From contig NZ_JAAORJ010000002.1 of assembly GCF_017696315.1 (NCBI RefSeq), positions 1-64,000 on the forward strand: 64,000 nt of DNA. Direction: 5' to 3'. The DNA comes from Prochlorococcus marinus XMU1412. Lineage in GTDB: Bacteria > Cyanobacteriota > Cyanobacteriia > PCC-6307 > Cyanobiaceae. The position numbers were made by a program, and so were the translations under genes. Positions 8,565-18,014 of this stretch are shown in pieces. The number at the start of each line of letters is the position of its first letter. Position 1 is the first letter of the stretch. The notes beneath the pieces were generated by a model that worked only from the letters and a program-made list of their open reading frames with translations, was not told the DNA's origin and made no database searches.

Positions 8565-9893
8565 TTAAAGTGCTCCTGAAGCAGTTGAATCAATTATTCC
8601 TCCTAGATGGGTTGTTATGTTTAAAGCGCTAATCGCAGGGGGCTTATTGGGATCATTAAAGAGGTCAATTATAGTTATGCCACCATTACCTTGTTTTATC
8701 ATCCAAATATTTGAATAATTAATCCCAAGGATATTGCAAATTAGGGTTTTATTGACTGCATCATGAGCAACCAAAAGGGTTAGGTCATTATCCTCTTGAG
8801 ATAAACAAATTTTGTCAAAAGCTTCTACGGACCTTTCTGATACATCTTTTATAGATTCACCTTCGGGCATTATTACTTCTTCAGGTTTATCATGCCAATT
8901 TTTTAGTAAAGCAGGCCACTCTTCTCTAATTTCTGCTTCCAATTTACCCTCCCATAATCCGTGACTGATTTCTACGAGTGAATCTATTTTCTCAATTTTT
9001 AAATCTTTGTTATTTTGAAGGATTATTTGTGCAGTCTCATAAGGCCTATGCATTGAACTTGAAAATGCCTTATTGAAAGAAATATTTCTCAAATATTCAA
9101 AAGTCTTTTTAGCTTGATCTTTTCCGTTTTCATTTAAAGGGATATCAATTTGGCCTTGAAATCTTCCTTCTTTGTTCCAGTTAGTTTCACCATGTCTTAT
9201 TAGAAATATTCTGGAATCTCCAATTTTATTTGGAATATTTTTATTAAGATGGGAAGTTTGATTTAAGCATTCAATTTGAGTCTTAAAAGAGTTATCTTTC
9301 TTTGAAATATTGAGTATCGAGAAAGAAGCATTTTCTAATCTTATTTTTCTAAAACCTTGCTTAGGCTTTCCTAATAACAAGAGTATTAAACATCTTAGAA
9401 TTGCATTATGTCCAACAACTAAAATATTTATATCATCTTTGTCTTGATAAAGTTTTAAAATATCTTTTACAAAATCTGTTGCTTGAAAAAATAACTCTTG
9501 AATTGGTTTATAAGTTTTATTGCCATTTCTTTTTAAGATAAGATTTTCTGGATCATTTTTCCATATAGGGTAAATTTCTGGAAATTTCTTTTTTATTTCA
9601 TCAATTTTTAGACCAGACCATTCACTAAGATCTACCTCTAGCAAATTATCGTCGAATATAATATTTTGTTCTTTATTGAAGGTCTTTTTAATTGTTTTTG
9701 CAGTCTCCGCCGCTCTCACAAGTGGGGAGGAATAGATTTTATCGAAGTTTATTTTTGATAATGCTTTTCCTGCTTTTCGGGCTTGTTCGTATCCTTCATC
9801 GGTTAATAATGAATCGTCTGTTCTTCCTTGAATTAATCCTTTTGCATTGAAGCTGCTTAGTCCGTGCCTAACTAAAACTAATCTTATAGCCAT
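8565..9893 (-). CDS. gpmB: Two-domain phosphoglycerate mutase / histidine phosphatase family protein
   Basis: 442 residues built from two tandem histidine-phosphatase domains. The first has the phosphohistidine motif LVRHGLSSFN at residues 8-17 and a second histidine in VVGHNA near 162. The second has LIRHGETNWN at 231-240 and a late VAHDA. Both domains keep Arg-His-Gly, so both may be active. Most family members are single-domain proteins of about 200 residues. The substrate could be a phosphoglycerate, alpha-ribazole phosphate or another phosphate ester; the B12 setting of this genome makes alpha-ribazole phosphatase possible. Symbol given on family grounds only. Confidence 0.8.
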   Translation of the reverse strand: MAIRLVLVRHGLSSFNAKGLIQGRTDDSLLTDEGYEQARKAGKALSKINFDKIYSSPLVRAAETAKTIKKTFNKEQNIIFDDNLLEVDLSEWSGLKIDEIKKKFPEIYPIWKNDPENLILKRNGNKTYKPIQELFFQATDFVKDILKLYQDKDDINILVVGHNAILRCLILLLLGKPKQGFRKIRLENASFSILNISKKDNSFKTQIECLNQTSHLNKNIPNKIGDSRIFLIRHGETNWNKEGRFQGQIDIPLNENGKDQAKKTFEYLRNISFNKAFSSSMHRPYETAQIILQNNKDLKIEKIDSLVEISHGLWEGKLEAEIREEWPALLKNWHDKPEEVIMPEGESIKDVSERSVEAFDKICLSQEDNDLTLLVAHDAVNKTLICNILGINYSNIWMIKQGNGGITIIDLFNDPNKPPAISALNITTHLGGIIDSTASGAL

Positions 9894-10009
9894 TATATAA
9901 ATTTGAAAATTAAGATAATTTAATCATCTCATGGCGTGATTAAAATAGATACATAAATATAAGGAAATTCAATGATAACTAACTATAGTTTTCAAGAATA
10001 TAATAAGTT

Positions 10010-11371
10010 ATGATCTTTAAAAATAGTTCTAAGTCAAAACTCACTTTAGCTTTTATTTCTATCGTCATAACTTTTTTTGTATGGCAACAAGGCTTAAGAG
10101 ACAGTTTAGATAGACCATCTGTTTCATTTGATATTAGTCAAAAAGAGCAAGAAATTGCTGAATTATCTGTCCAATCAATAAATGTAAATCTTAAAAAATT
10201 TTTTATAATTAATGACCCTGTTGATCAAATAAATAAATCACTCTCTGATGTCTCATTTGAAGAGCTGACAGAAAGAAATAAATTAATTCGAATAATCACT
10301 TCAGAATCAAATGATTCTTTAATTTATAAAAATATATCCAAAGATTTTAAAGATAAAAACTTTAAATTTCTGATTGATGAGATAGAAAAGAAATCTAATA
10401 ATAATTCATATCAAGCTAATTCTGATAAATTTGATTTATTTAAAGGTGATAGATTTTTATATCATCTTTTAAGCAGGAAATTTGATTTTGACGATAGTGC
10501 ATTAATAACAAAATCATTTTCAAGAAAAATGTTTTTTAAAATATTAGCCATAAGACTAATTCCACTTTTAACAATATTTATTGGCTCTATTCTGGCTTTA
10601 AAAATATTATGGAAAACCATATCTTTGAAAAAGTTTGGTTGGAAAGAAATTAAATCCTTAGATTTAGAATTAATAGATATGGTTTTATTAATTGCAGGTG
10701 GATTTGTTGTTTTAGGAGAAGTGGTATCCCCTTTATTTTCTATCAGTTTGGTTGAACTTTTTTCTAAAAATATCTCTAATGAATTATCTCAATCTTTAAA
10801 AATTTTCTTTGGATATCTTTTTATGGCTATTCCGCCATTATGGATAGTTTTTTATCAAATTAAATCCTTGAATGGTGAATTTACTTTTAAAAAGGATTAT
10901 TTACAGTTCAATTTCTTGCCAATAAAATATGCAATTATTCAGGGAATTAAAGGTTGGTTAACAATTGTTCCTTTTGTTTTATTGATCTCTCTTATTATGA
11001 ATAGTTTGATCGATAATCAGAATGGTAGTAACCCCTTGCTGGAAATTGTTCTTAATAATAATAATTACGCATCATTTTTTCTATTATTTGTAACAACAAC
11101 TCTATTAGCTCCTCTATTTGAAGAGATTATATTTCGCGGTATTTTACTGCCAACTCTTTCAAGAGATTTTGGAGTAATTTCGGGCATCATAGTTTCAGCT
11201 TTTATCTTTGCATTAGCCCATTTAAGTTTGGGAGAAATGCCGCCATTATTTGTTCTAGGGATTGGATTAGCAATTACAAGAATTGCTTCGGGGAGTTTGT
11301 TTTCCTCAGTGATTATGCATTCTTTATGGAATGGATTGACTTTCTTAAATTTGTTCCTATTGAGGACATAA
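10010..11371 (+). CDS. CPBP-family intramembrane (CAAX-type) protease
   Basis: 453 residues. The first 170 residues are mostly extracytoplasmic-looking after one N-terminal membrane segment. At least six further membrane segments follow from about residue 180. The C-terminal Abi/CPBP domain has all three motifs: FEEIIFRG (two Glu and Arg), FALAHLSL (His) and VIMHSLWNG (His). Members cut prenylated or other membrane peptides, or act in bacteriocin self-immunity. The substrate here is unknown. It lies upstream of the ftsL-like and ftsI genes with an 84-bp gap. Confidence 0.82.
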   Translation: MIFKNSSKSKLTLAFISIVITFFVWQQGLRDSLDRPSVSFDISQKEQEIAELSVQSINVNLKKFFIINDPVDQINKSLSDVSFEELTERNKLIRIITSESNDSLIYKNISKDFKDKNFKFLIDEIEKKSNNNSYQANSDKFDLFKGDRFLYHLLSRKFDFDDSALITKSFSRKMFFKILAIRLIPLLTIFIGSILALKILWKTISLKKFGWKEIKSLDLELIDMVLLIAGGFVVLGEVVSPLFSISLVELFSKNISNELSQSLKIFFGYLFMAIPPLWIVFYQIKSLNGEFTFKKDYLQFNFLPIKYAIIQGIKGWLTIVPFVLLISLIMNSLIDNQNGSNPLLEIVLNNNNYASFFLLFVTTTLLAPLFEEIIFRGILLPTLSRDFGVISGIIVSAFIFALAHLSLGEMPPLFVLGIGLAITRIASGSLFSSVIMHSLWNGLTFLNLFLLRT

Positions 11372-11455
11372 AATATTTAATTTTTACTTGCGAATCAAAC
11401 AAAAAGATGTTTATTTAATTAATAACACTTCTTTTATTTAAAAAATAAATCATAG

Positions 11456-11884
11456 ATGAAACCTTATGGGAATCAACTTAATTTAAAAAAAAAAGTTTCA
11501 TATGAAAGTAAAAAAAACTCTGAAAAAATATATATATTTAATGTCAAATTAATACATCAAATTTTCGACACCATTAATATATCTCTTTTGGTATTAATTT
11601 TCACCTTGTTGTTCTTGTCTTTTAATAGTCAAAGAAAATGGTCAAATACATATAAAAACTTATCTAAAACAAGAGCTATCAATAATAATCTCATTGATTA
11701 TATTTCCAAAATTGAGGAATTTTATATTAGTGAACTTGAGTCTATTAATACTTATACAAAAACTAAACCTAAAGATTTAATCTATCTAGATAAACTTCCA
11801 GAAAAAAAAGAAAGTTTATTTAAGAAAAATTTAAGTAGTTTCATTGAAGGTTTTCTAGATAGCAAATATCAAAGGGGATATTGA
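11456..11884 (+). CDS. Small bitopic membrane protein next to ftsI, FtsL-like candidate
   Basis: 142 residues. A positively charged cytoplasmic N-terminus (about 38 residues, many Lys) is followed by one membrane segment at about residues 39-57. A helical, charged stretch then contains LSKTRAINNNLIDYISKIEEF, which could form a coiled coil. This order and its position immediately before ftsI (stop TGA overlapping the ftsI ATG) match FtsL, the divisome protein that diverges beyond sequence recognition. No sequence motif proves it, so the name is inference from topology and synteny. Confidence 0.6.
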   Translation: MKPYGNQLNLKKKVSYESKKNSEKIYIFNVKLIHQIFDTINISLLVLIFTLLFLSFNSQRKWSNTYKNLSKTRAINNNLIDYISKIEEFYISELESINTYTKTKPKDLIYLDKLPEKKESLFKKNLSSFIEGFLDSKYQRGY

Positions 11885-13635
11885 TGAAAAAATACAAAAA
11901 AATTGTTCGTCTAAAACCACTGGATCAAAGAAGATTTAAATTTCTCTATATTTTTAGCTTACTATTAATATTTTGTTTGTTTGGTAGGTTAGTTCAATTG
12001 CAAGTCTTTAATTCCTCTGATTTGCAAAGGAAAGCAAGATTAATACAGTCTTCTAAAACTAACGCCTTAAAAAAAAGGAGAGCGATTGTTGATAGAAATA
12101 ATAGACTAATTGCTTACGATAAACCGCTCTATAAATTATGGGCCCATCCAAAATATTTTAATTTTCCTGGTGATTCAATTAACAGAGTTCGCAGTATTGA
12201 AGAAGTTACTGAAAAATTGTCGCCCATCTTGGATATAAATGGTGAAATACTCTTGAGTAAATTTAATAATAAAATCAGTGGCATAAAGCTTTTGGATAAA
12301 ATTTCCGAAGAAAAGGCAGAAAAGATTAAAAACCTTCAAATAAGCGGACTTGATTTGTTTAAATATTCGCAGAGATATTATCCACAAGGGGCGATTTACT
12401 CTAATCTTGTCGGTTTTGTTAATGATGAGAATATAGCTTCAGCGGGTTTAGAGCTTCATTTAGATAATCAAATTAAAGTTTTTAATAAGAGTAATTTTAT
12501 AAAAATAGGAGGAGATGGAACTCCTCTTCCGGATAATTCAGCCCCTGGTGATTTTATTTCTGATTACAAAAAATTAGGCCTAACTATAGATTCAAAATTA
12601 CAGAAAGCGTCATTCAATGCATTATCAAAGCAAGTAAGCAAATGGAATGCAAAGAAGGGATTTGCAATTGTTATGGACGTTAATAATGGTCAGATTCTCT
12701 CCTTAGTTTCAGTCCCGTCGTACGATCCAAATAAATTTTGGCAGTATGATTCTGAACTTTTTAGGGGCTGGTACTCTCAAGACTTATTTGAGCCTGGTTC
12801 TACTTTTAAACCTATTAATCTTGCCTTAGCTTTAGAAGAAAAAGTAATCCAGAAAGATGGAGTAGTTGAAGATATTGGAAAAATTAATGTTGGAGGATGG
12901 ACACTTTATAATTGGGACAAAAAAGGTAATGGATATATTGACTATCCAAAAGTTTTGCAGGTTTCAAGTAACGTTGGGATGGTAAAAATAATGCAAAATT
13001 TAGACCCCACAATTTATTGGGATTGGCTAAAAAATTTAGGTATAAATAAAAATTTAGAGACTGACTTATTCGAATCAACTGCTGGCCAACTTAAGAGAAA
13101 AGATTTGTTTGTAAATCAATCAATTGAGCCTGCAGTAACTTCTTTTGGTAAAGGGTTCTCAATCTCGCCACTTAAATTGCTTCAACTTCATGCGGCTCTG
13201 GCAAATGGGGGTTTTGAAGTGACTCCTCATGTAACCTCAACTTTCAAGGAAAGATTTAATAAAAATCCAAAAAAACAACTTTTTTCAAAAGAGGTTTCTC
13301 AAACTGTTCTTGAATGGATGGAGAGCGTAGTTGATAAAGGTAGTGGATCTGGAGTAAAAATCGAGGGTTATAGGATTGCTGGGAAAACGGGCACTTCTCA
13401 AAAAGCCTTAAATGGTTCGTATACAAGCAAAAAAGTTTGTAGTTTTGTCGCGACCTTACCAGTTAATGATCCAAAATACGCTGTCCTTGTAGTCGTTGAT
13501 GAGCCATCTAAATCATATGCATATGGTTCAACTGTTGCTGTGCCAGTTGTGAAAGAAATTATCGAGAGTTTGATAGTAATTGAAAAAATACCTCCTAATA
13601 TCAAAGATCATGGAATGATTGTTAAAAAACCCTAA
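11884..13635 (+). CDS. ftsI: Peptidoglycan transpeptidase FtsI (class B penicillin-binding protein)
   Basis: 583 residues from ATG 11884. A TTG three bases upstream is in frame, but ATG has the better spacing from the GGGG at 11874. One membrane anchor lies at about residues 21-40. The dimerisation domain precedes the transpeptidase domain, which has the active-site STFK (Ser306), SSN (361-363) and KTG (501-503) motifs. FtsI cross-links septal peptidoglycan during division. No C-terminal PASTA repeats are present. It overlaps the preceding small gene by one base. Confidence 0.93.
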   Translation: MKKYKKIVRLKPLDQRRFKFLYIFSLLLIFCLFGRLVQLQVFNSSDLQRKARLIQSSKTNALKKRRAIVDRNNRLIAYDKPLYKLWAHPKYFNFPGDSINRVRSIEEVTEKLSPILDINGEILLSKFNNKISGIKLLDKISEEKAEKIKNLQISGLDLFKYSQRYYPQGAIYSNLVGFVNDENIASAGLELHLDNQIKVFNKSNFIKIGGDGTPLPDNSAPGDFISDYKKLGLTIDSKLQKASFNALSKQVSKWNAKKGFAIVMDVNNGQILSLVSVPSYDPNKFWQYDSELFRGWYSQDLFEPGSTFKPINLALALEEKVIQKDGVVEDIGKINVGGWTLYNWDKKGNGYIDYPKVLQVSSNVGMVKIMQNLDPTIYWDWLKNLGINKNLETDLFESTAGQLKRKDLFVNQSIEPAVTSFGKGFSISPLKLLQLHAALANGGFEVTPHVTSTFKERFNKNPKKQLFSKEVSQTVLEWMESVVDKGSGSGVKIEGYRIAGKTGTSQKALNGSYTSKKVCSFVATLPVNDPKYAVLVVVDEPSKSYAYGSTVAVPVVKEIIESLIVIEKIPPNIKDHGMIVKKP

Positions 13636-13669
13636 AATTTTCCATTTTTATAAATATTTAGTTCATTAT

Positions 13670-13685
13670 CTGATGATTTCATCAG
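13670..13685. promoter_or_regulatory. 16-bp palindrome upstream of tal
   Basis: CTGATGA-TT-TCATCAG is a perfect dyad between the ftsI stop and the tal start, 40 bp before the ATG at 13726. It could be an operator for tal or a structured end for the ftsI transcript. No T-run follows, so a terminator is less likely. Confidence 0.35.
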
Positions 13686-13725
13686 GAATAAAAGCTAGTT
13701 TATGTATATATATGATTATCTAGAT

Positions 13726-14727
13726 ATGAAATCAATTTTAGAACAATTGTCCGCAATGACCGTTGTTGTTGCTGATACTGGAGATTTAGATTCGATAAAA
13801 AAGTTTCAACCAAGGGATGCCACCACCAATCCATCGCTAATTCTTGCTGCTGCCAAGAATCCTGATTATGTGAAATTAATTGATAAAGCTTTAGAAAGTT
13901 CAGAAAATGCGTTGCCCAAAGGATTCTCTGAAATTGAATTAATCAAAGAAACTGTTGATCAAGTTTCAGTATTTTTTGGAAAAGAAATATTGAAAATTAT
14001 TTCAGGGCGCGTATCTACAGAAGTTGATGCAAGACTGAGCTTTGACACCGAAGCTACGGTAGAAAAAGCGAGAAAATTGATCAATCTTTATAAGAATTTT
14101 GGAATTGAAAAGGAAAGAATTTTGATTAAGATTGCTGCAACTTGGGAGGGAATTAAGGCAGCTGAAATTTTGGAAAAAGAGGGCATTAAATGCAACTTAA
14201 CTTTACTTTTTAACTTCTGCCAAGCGGTAACTTGTGCCAATGCAAAGATAACCCTTATTTCTCCGTTCGTTGGCCGTATATTGGATTGGTATAAGGCAAA
14301 AACTGGTAAAACTAGTTTTGTTGGTGCTGAAGACCCTGGTGTTATTTCGGTTACGCAAATATATAAGTATTTTAAAGAAAAGGGATTAAAGACAGAAGTA
14401 ATGGGAGCAAGTTTTAGAAATCTTGATGAAATAAAAGAATTAGCAGGTTGTGATCTTTTAACAATCGCACCAAAATTTCTTGAGGAATTGAAAAAAGAAA
14501 AAGGAGAGTTAGTTAGAAAATTAGATGTAAGTTCCCCAATAAATAATTCTATTGACTACCAATTTGAAGAAAAAGATTTCAGATTAAGCATGTTAGAAGA
14601 TCAAATGGCAAGTGAAAAGCTTAGTGAAGGTATCACTGGATTCAGTAAGGCTATAGAAGAATTGGAAGAACTGCTACTTAAGAGATATTCTGAAATTAAA
14701 AATCATAAATTAATTTCTGCTAACTAA
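13726..14727 (+). CDS. tal: Transaldolase
   Basis: 333 residues from ATG 13726. An in-frame ATG at 13702 would add eight residues (MYIYDYLD) not expected in the family, so the shorter start is preferred. The N-terminal part [11 protein letters not shown] and DATTNPSLI, the catalytic-lysine segment [13 protein letters not shown] and the later NLTLLF are TalA/B signatures. The enzyme moves a dihydroxyacetone unit between sugar phosphates in the pentose phosphate pathway, used by picocyanobacteria at night. A palindrome upstream may be regulatory. It converges with the flavoprotein gene after a 29-bp gap. Confidence 0.95.
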   Translation: MKSILEQLSAMTVVVADTGDLDSIKKFQPRDATTNPSLILAAAKNPDYVKLIDKALESSENALPKGFSEIELIKETVDQVSVFFGKEILKIISGRVSTEVDARLSFDTEATVEKARKLINLYKNFGIEKERILIKIAATWEGIKAAEILEKEGIKCNLTLLFNFCQAVTCANAKITLISPFVGRILDWYKAKTGKTSFVGAEDPGVISVTQIYKYFKEKGLKTEVMGASFRNLDEIKELAGCDLLTIAPKFLEELKKEKGELVRKLDVSSPINNSIDYQFEEKDFRLSMLEDQMASEKLSEGITGFSKAIEELEELLLKRYSEIKNHKLISAN

Positions 14728-14756
14728 ATTTAAGTTTTAATTGAAAAAAAAAGAAT

Positions 14757-15890
14757 TTAACCCCCACTTTTTGTTAAAAGTCTTCTGATAACTCTTTTTG
14801 CAATATCTTCATAATTCATTTCTCCTGATAATATTTGAGCAATACGTTTAGGTGCTGTTTTTCTTTTGACACCTAGTTGGTAACCAGTTCTAGGAAATCT
14901 ATAAAATACTTGGGCTATTCTCTTCCCCCAAGCCATTGATTTTCCCCAAATGTTGTTAATTTTTTTCGTATAAATATTTAAATCATCTACTTTTCCTGAT
15001 AGGCACTGATCTATATATTCTGCAGCATAAAAACTGCTAATTAAAGATGGTCTAATTCCTTCAGCTAAAAATGGATCACATAGAGATGCTGCATCTCCAA
15101 CCGCTAAAACTTTGTCACCATTAATTGCATGGAAGCCATTCCATATTCTCAGTTTCTTACTAATTGTTTTATGAGGAAAATCATCGAAACCGAAGCTTCT
15201 GATTACTTGTTTATTTATAGCTTGATTTTCTAGGAGACCATTATTTATAAAAGTACCTAGACCAATATTTAAGCTTTCTCTTAGGGGGAATGCCCATGCA
15301 AAACCATATTTTATAAATCCAAACTCAAATCTAACTGCATCTCTAGGTATTTCACCTAATCCTTTCAATCTTAATGAGATTGTGTTGGCAAATTTGGGCT
15401 TTCTTGGCCCTAAATTGAAATAACCTGCCCATTTCGATTGGGACCCATCTGCTATTACAAGAAATTCTGTAATATATTTTATTTTGTTATTGCAAGTAAT
15501 TTCCCATTTATCATTTTTTTTTATAATTTTTTCTATCAATAATGGTCTCATTATCTGAGCTCCATTACTCAAGGATGCATCAAGCAATAATTGATCTAGT
15601 TTTTCTCTTTTAACAATCCAAAATGGGGATTCACCAGTCAGATCAGCAGTAACATTATCTGCAGCCTTCCATCTGAATTCAACATTCTTAATTTTTGATT
15701 CTATGCAATCTTCTATATTTAAAGGAAGAAATCTTTGCATTGCAGATGCCATCCCACCTGCACATGGTTTGTAATCTTGGAATTTTTCTTTTTCAATAAT
15801 TAAAACTGAATATCCTTTCTTTGATAGATTTAGAGCAGTGGAAGATCCTGATAAACCACCACCAATTATTACAACGTCAAATCCTATCAA
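14757..15890 (-). CDS. FAD-dependent oxidoreductase, geranylgeranyl-reductase family
   Basis: 377 residues. The N-terminal dinucleotide-binding motif is [16 protein letters not shown] with a following ADP-ribose acidic residue (LIIEKE). PCAGGMAS near residue 42 is the family signature for geranylgeranyl/digeranylgeranyl reductases. [15 protein letters not shown] near residue 266 is the second FAD-binding motif. ChlP reduces geranylgeranyl to phytyl in chlorophyll synthesis, but this protein is a divergent relative and its substrate is not certain. The start overlaps the frr stop by 4 bp, so it is likely co-translated with frr and pyrH. Confidence 0.8.
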   Translation of the reverse strand: MIGFDVVIIGGGLSGSSTALNLSKKGYSVLIIEKEKFQDYKPCAGGMASAMQRFLPLNIEDCIESKIKNVEFRWKAADNVTADLTGESPFWIVKREKLDQLLLDASLSNGAQIMRPLLIEKIIKKNDKWEITCNNKIKYITEFLVIADGSQSKWAGYFNLGPRKPKFANTISLRLKGLGEIPRDAVRFEFGFIKYGFAWAFPLRESLNIGLGTFINNGLLENQAINKQVIRSFGFDDFPHKTISKKLRIWNGFHAINGDKVLAVGDAASLCDPFLAEGIRPSLISSFYAAEYIDQCLSGKVDDLNIYTKKINNIWGKSMAWGKRIAQVFYRFPRTGYQLGVKRKTAPKRIAQILSGEMNYEDIAKRVIRRLLTKSGG

Positions 15891-16435
15891 ACTTTTAGAA
15901 TTTCCTTCTCTTTCTCAGACAATTTAGTTTCTATTAAAGCTATATATTTATCAGTGATTTTTTGAATCTCAGATTGATTATCTCGAGATTCGTCAATAGA
16001 AATAAGTCCATCTTTTTCTTCTTTTTTTTCTTTATCAACAGCATCTCTTCTAATATTTCTCAAAGCTACTTTCCCTTCCTCTGCATATTTAGAGGCTAAT
16101 TTACAAAATTCTTTTCTTCTCTCTTCTGTTAAAGGAGGAACATTTATTCTTATCAATTTACCATCATTATTTGGAGTAATACCTAAATCACTCATAGAAA
16201 TAGATTTCTCTATTGCTTGTAAACATGAAATATCAAACGGTTGTATTGAAATAGTTTGTGAATCAACAGTGCTTATTGTGGCAAGTGATTTGATTGGTGT
16301 TTCTGCTCCGTAGTACTCAACACTCACCCTGTCCAACAATGAGGCATTAGCTCTGCCTGTCCTAATTGTATTAAAGTTTCTTTGCGTGGCTTCAACAGTT
16401 TTATTCATATTTTCTTGAATTTCTTTTTCTTTCAT
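15887..16435 (-). CDS. frr: Ribosome recycling factor
   Basis: 182 residues, standard size. RRF splits the post-termination ribosome with EF-G. Segments [30 protein letters not shown] and [13 protein letters not shown] are the conserved core of the three-helix bundle and hinge. The C-terminal [10 protein letters not shown] end is typical. It follows pyrH by 22 bp on the minus strand, a common bacterial arrangement, and overlaps the flavoprotein gene by 4 bp. Confidence 0.97.
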   Translation of the reverse strand: MKEKEIQENMNKTVEATQRNFNTIRTGRANASLLDRVSVEYYGAETPIKSLATISTVDSQTISIQPFDISCLQAIEKSISMSDLGITPNNDGKLIRINVPPLTEERRKEFCKLASKYAEEGKVALRNIRRDAVDKEKKEEKDGLISIDESRDNQSEIQKITDKYIALIETKLSEKEKEILKV

Positions 16436-16457
16436 AATTAAAAAAATTAAATGATCT

Positions 16458-17162
16458 TTAACTAATTAAAGAGCCTATTGGCTCACCAGCAACAGCTTTT
16501 GAAATATTTCCTTTTTTGAATATATCAAAAACCATAATTGGGATATTATTATCTTTGCAAAGTGCAATCGCAGTACTGTCCATTACTGTGATTTCATCAC
16601 TAAGAACTTGTTGATAACTAAGAGAGGAATATTTTTTTGCATCTTTAAACTTATTAGGATCACAATTATATACTCCATCAACTTTGGTAGCCTTCATGAC
16701 AACTTCAGCATTTATCTCCGCTGCCCTCAAGGCTGCTGTTGTGTCAGTTGTGAAAAATGGATTTCCGCATCCACCTCCGAAAACTACAACTCTACCTTTT
16801 TCAAGGTGTCTCATAGCTCTTCTTCTTATATAAGGTTCTGCAATTTCCTGCATTTCTATTGCAGTTTGAACTCTGGTTGCAACACCTACTCTTTCTAAAC
16901 CATCTTGAAGTGAAATAGCATTCATCACTGTTGCGAGCATCCCAACATAATCAGCTGTTGCTCTATCCATGCCATCTGCAGACCCTTTAAGCCCCCTAAA
17001 AATGTTTCCACCACCAACAACTATTGCAAGTTGTACATTATTTTCGACTACTTTTGAAACGTCTTCTGCAATTGACTGAACTATGGCAGGATCAATACCA
17101 TAAGGTTTTTCACCCATGAGTGCTTCACCACTAAGTTTTAAGAGAACTCTTTTGTAAGTCAT
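16458..17162 (-). CDS. pyrH: Uridylate (UMP) kinase
   Basis: 234 residues, hexameric bacterial UMP kinase of the amino-acid-kinase fold, converting UMP to UDP. The N-terminus [13 protein letters not shown] and the loop [10 protein letters not shown] are ATP/UMP-binding signatures. [17 protein letters not shown] and [12 protein letters not shown] are also conserved. It is the first gene of the pyrH-frr-flavoprotein run. The cobO stop lies 124 bp upstream of its start. Confidence 0.97.
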   Translation of the reverse strand: MTYKRVLLKLSGEALMGEKPYGIDPAIVQSIAEDVSKVVENNVQLAIVVGGGNIFRGLKGSADGMDRATADYVGMLATVMNAISLQDGLERVGVATRVQTAIEMQEIAEPYIRRRAMRHLEKGRVVVFGGGCGNPFFTTDTTAALRAAEINAEVVMKATKVDGVYNCDPNKFKDAKKYSSLSYQQVLSDEITVMDSTAIALCKDNNIPIMVFDIFKKGNISKAVAGEPIGSLIS

Positions 17163-17286
17163 TCAATAATCGTACTTTTAAGACCTTAGCAAGTAAACGT
17201 ACCAAATTTATTTTTTGTTCAGATATTGCTTGCGTCTTTAAACATTTCTAAACCTGCCTGAAGAAATCAAATAAACATTTGTTTAA

Positions 17287-17979
17287 TTAGTACTCAACGC
17301 ACTTTTGTGCTTTTATTCCTTGCTCTTTAAAAGGATGTCTTATTAGTTTCATTTCTGTAACTAGATCAGCGTAATTGATAATGGAATTAGATGCTCCCCT
17401 TCCAGTTAAAACAATATGATTTTTTCTATTATTTAAGCTTTTTAAAAAAGTGATTATTTCTTCGGGTGCAAGATAACCAAGTTTTGTCGCAATATTAATT
17501 TCATCAAGAATTATAAGTTTATAAGATTCGTTTTGTATATATTTTTTGGCTAGTTTCCAAGCCCCTTGAACTAATTTTTCATCTCTTATTCTGTCTTGTG
17601 TTTCCCAAGTAAATCCCTCTCCTAATGAATGCCAAGATATGTTTGAAGACAAGTTTTTAAGTGCTTTTTCTTCTCCGGTGGTCCAGCCTCCTTTGATAAA
17701 TTGAATTATTGCTACTTTATAGCCATGCCCTATCGCCCTTAAAGCCATACCTAAAGATGCAGTTGTCTTGCCCTTGCCATTTCCTGTAAAAACAATCAAT
17801 AATCCTTTTTTTGTTTTTCTAATTTGTAGTCTTTCGGCTTGAATATCTTTTCTTTGCTGCATTCTTTTTTTATATAAGCTTTCATCGCTATCCGGAGATA
17901 ATTTTCCTCCCATTCCAAGTTTATTTGCTTGATTATCGAGGTTAAATATTTTCTCGGAAGATAAGGGTTTTTCTTGCAT
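17287..17979 (-). CDS. cobO: Cob(I)alamin adenosyltransferase
   Basis: 230 residues. The P-loop GNGKGKTTASLGMALRA (about residues 66-82) and IQFIKGGWTTGE, plus the later LIILDEINIA, identify the CobO/BtuR/CobA type. This enzyme adds the adenosyl group to cobalamin or corrinoid intermediates. The first 60 residues are a polar extension. Together with cobK it shows that this genome carries B12 synthesis steps. It lies downstream of the integrase-like gene on the same strand with a 35-bp gap. Confidence 0.93.
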   Translation of the reverse strand: MQEKPLSSEKIFNLDNQANKLGMGGKLSPDSDESLYKKRMQQRKDIQAERLQIRKTKKGLLIVFTGNGKGKTTASLGMALRAIGHGYKVAIIQFIKGGWTTGEEKALKNLSSNISWHSLGEGFTWETQDRIRDEKLVQGAWKLAKKYIQNESYKLIILDEINIATKLGYLAPEEIITFLKSLNNRKNHIVLTGRGASNSIINYADLVTEMKLIRHPFKEQGIKAQKCVEY

Positions 17980-18014
17980 ATGACCTTAATTTTTATTTTT
18001 ATAATTATAAATCT

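Noticed and set aside
12378-12386. Perfect DnaA box TTATCCACA inside ftsI
   Set aside because: A single copy within a coding sequence, with no cluster of boxes nearby, is expected by chance.
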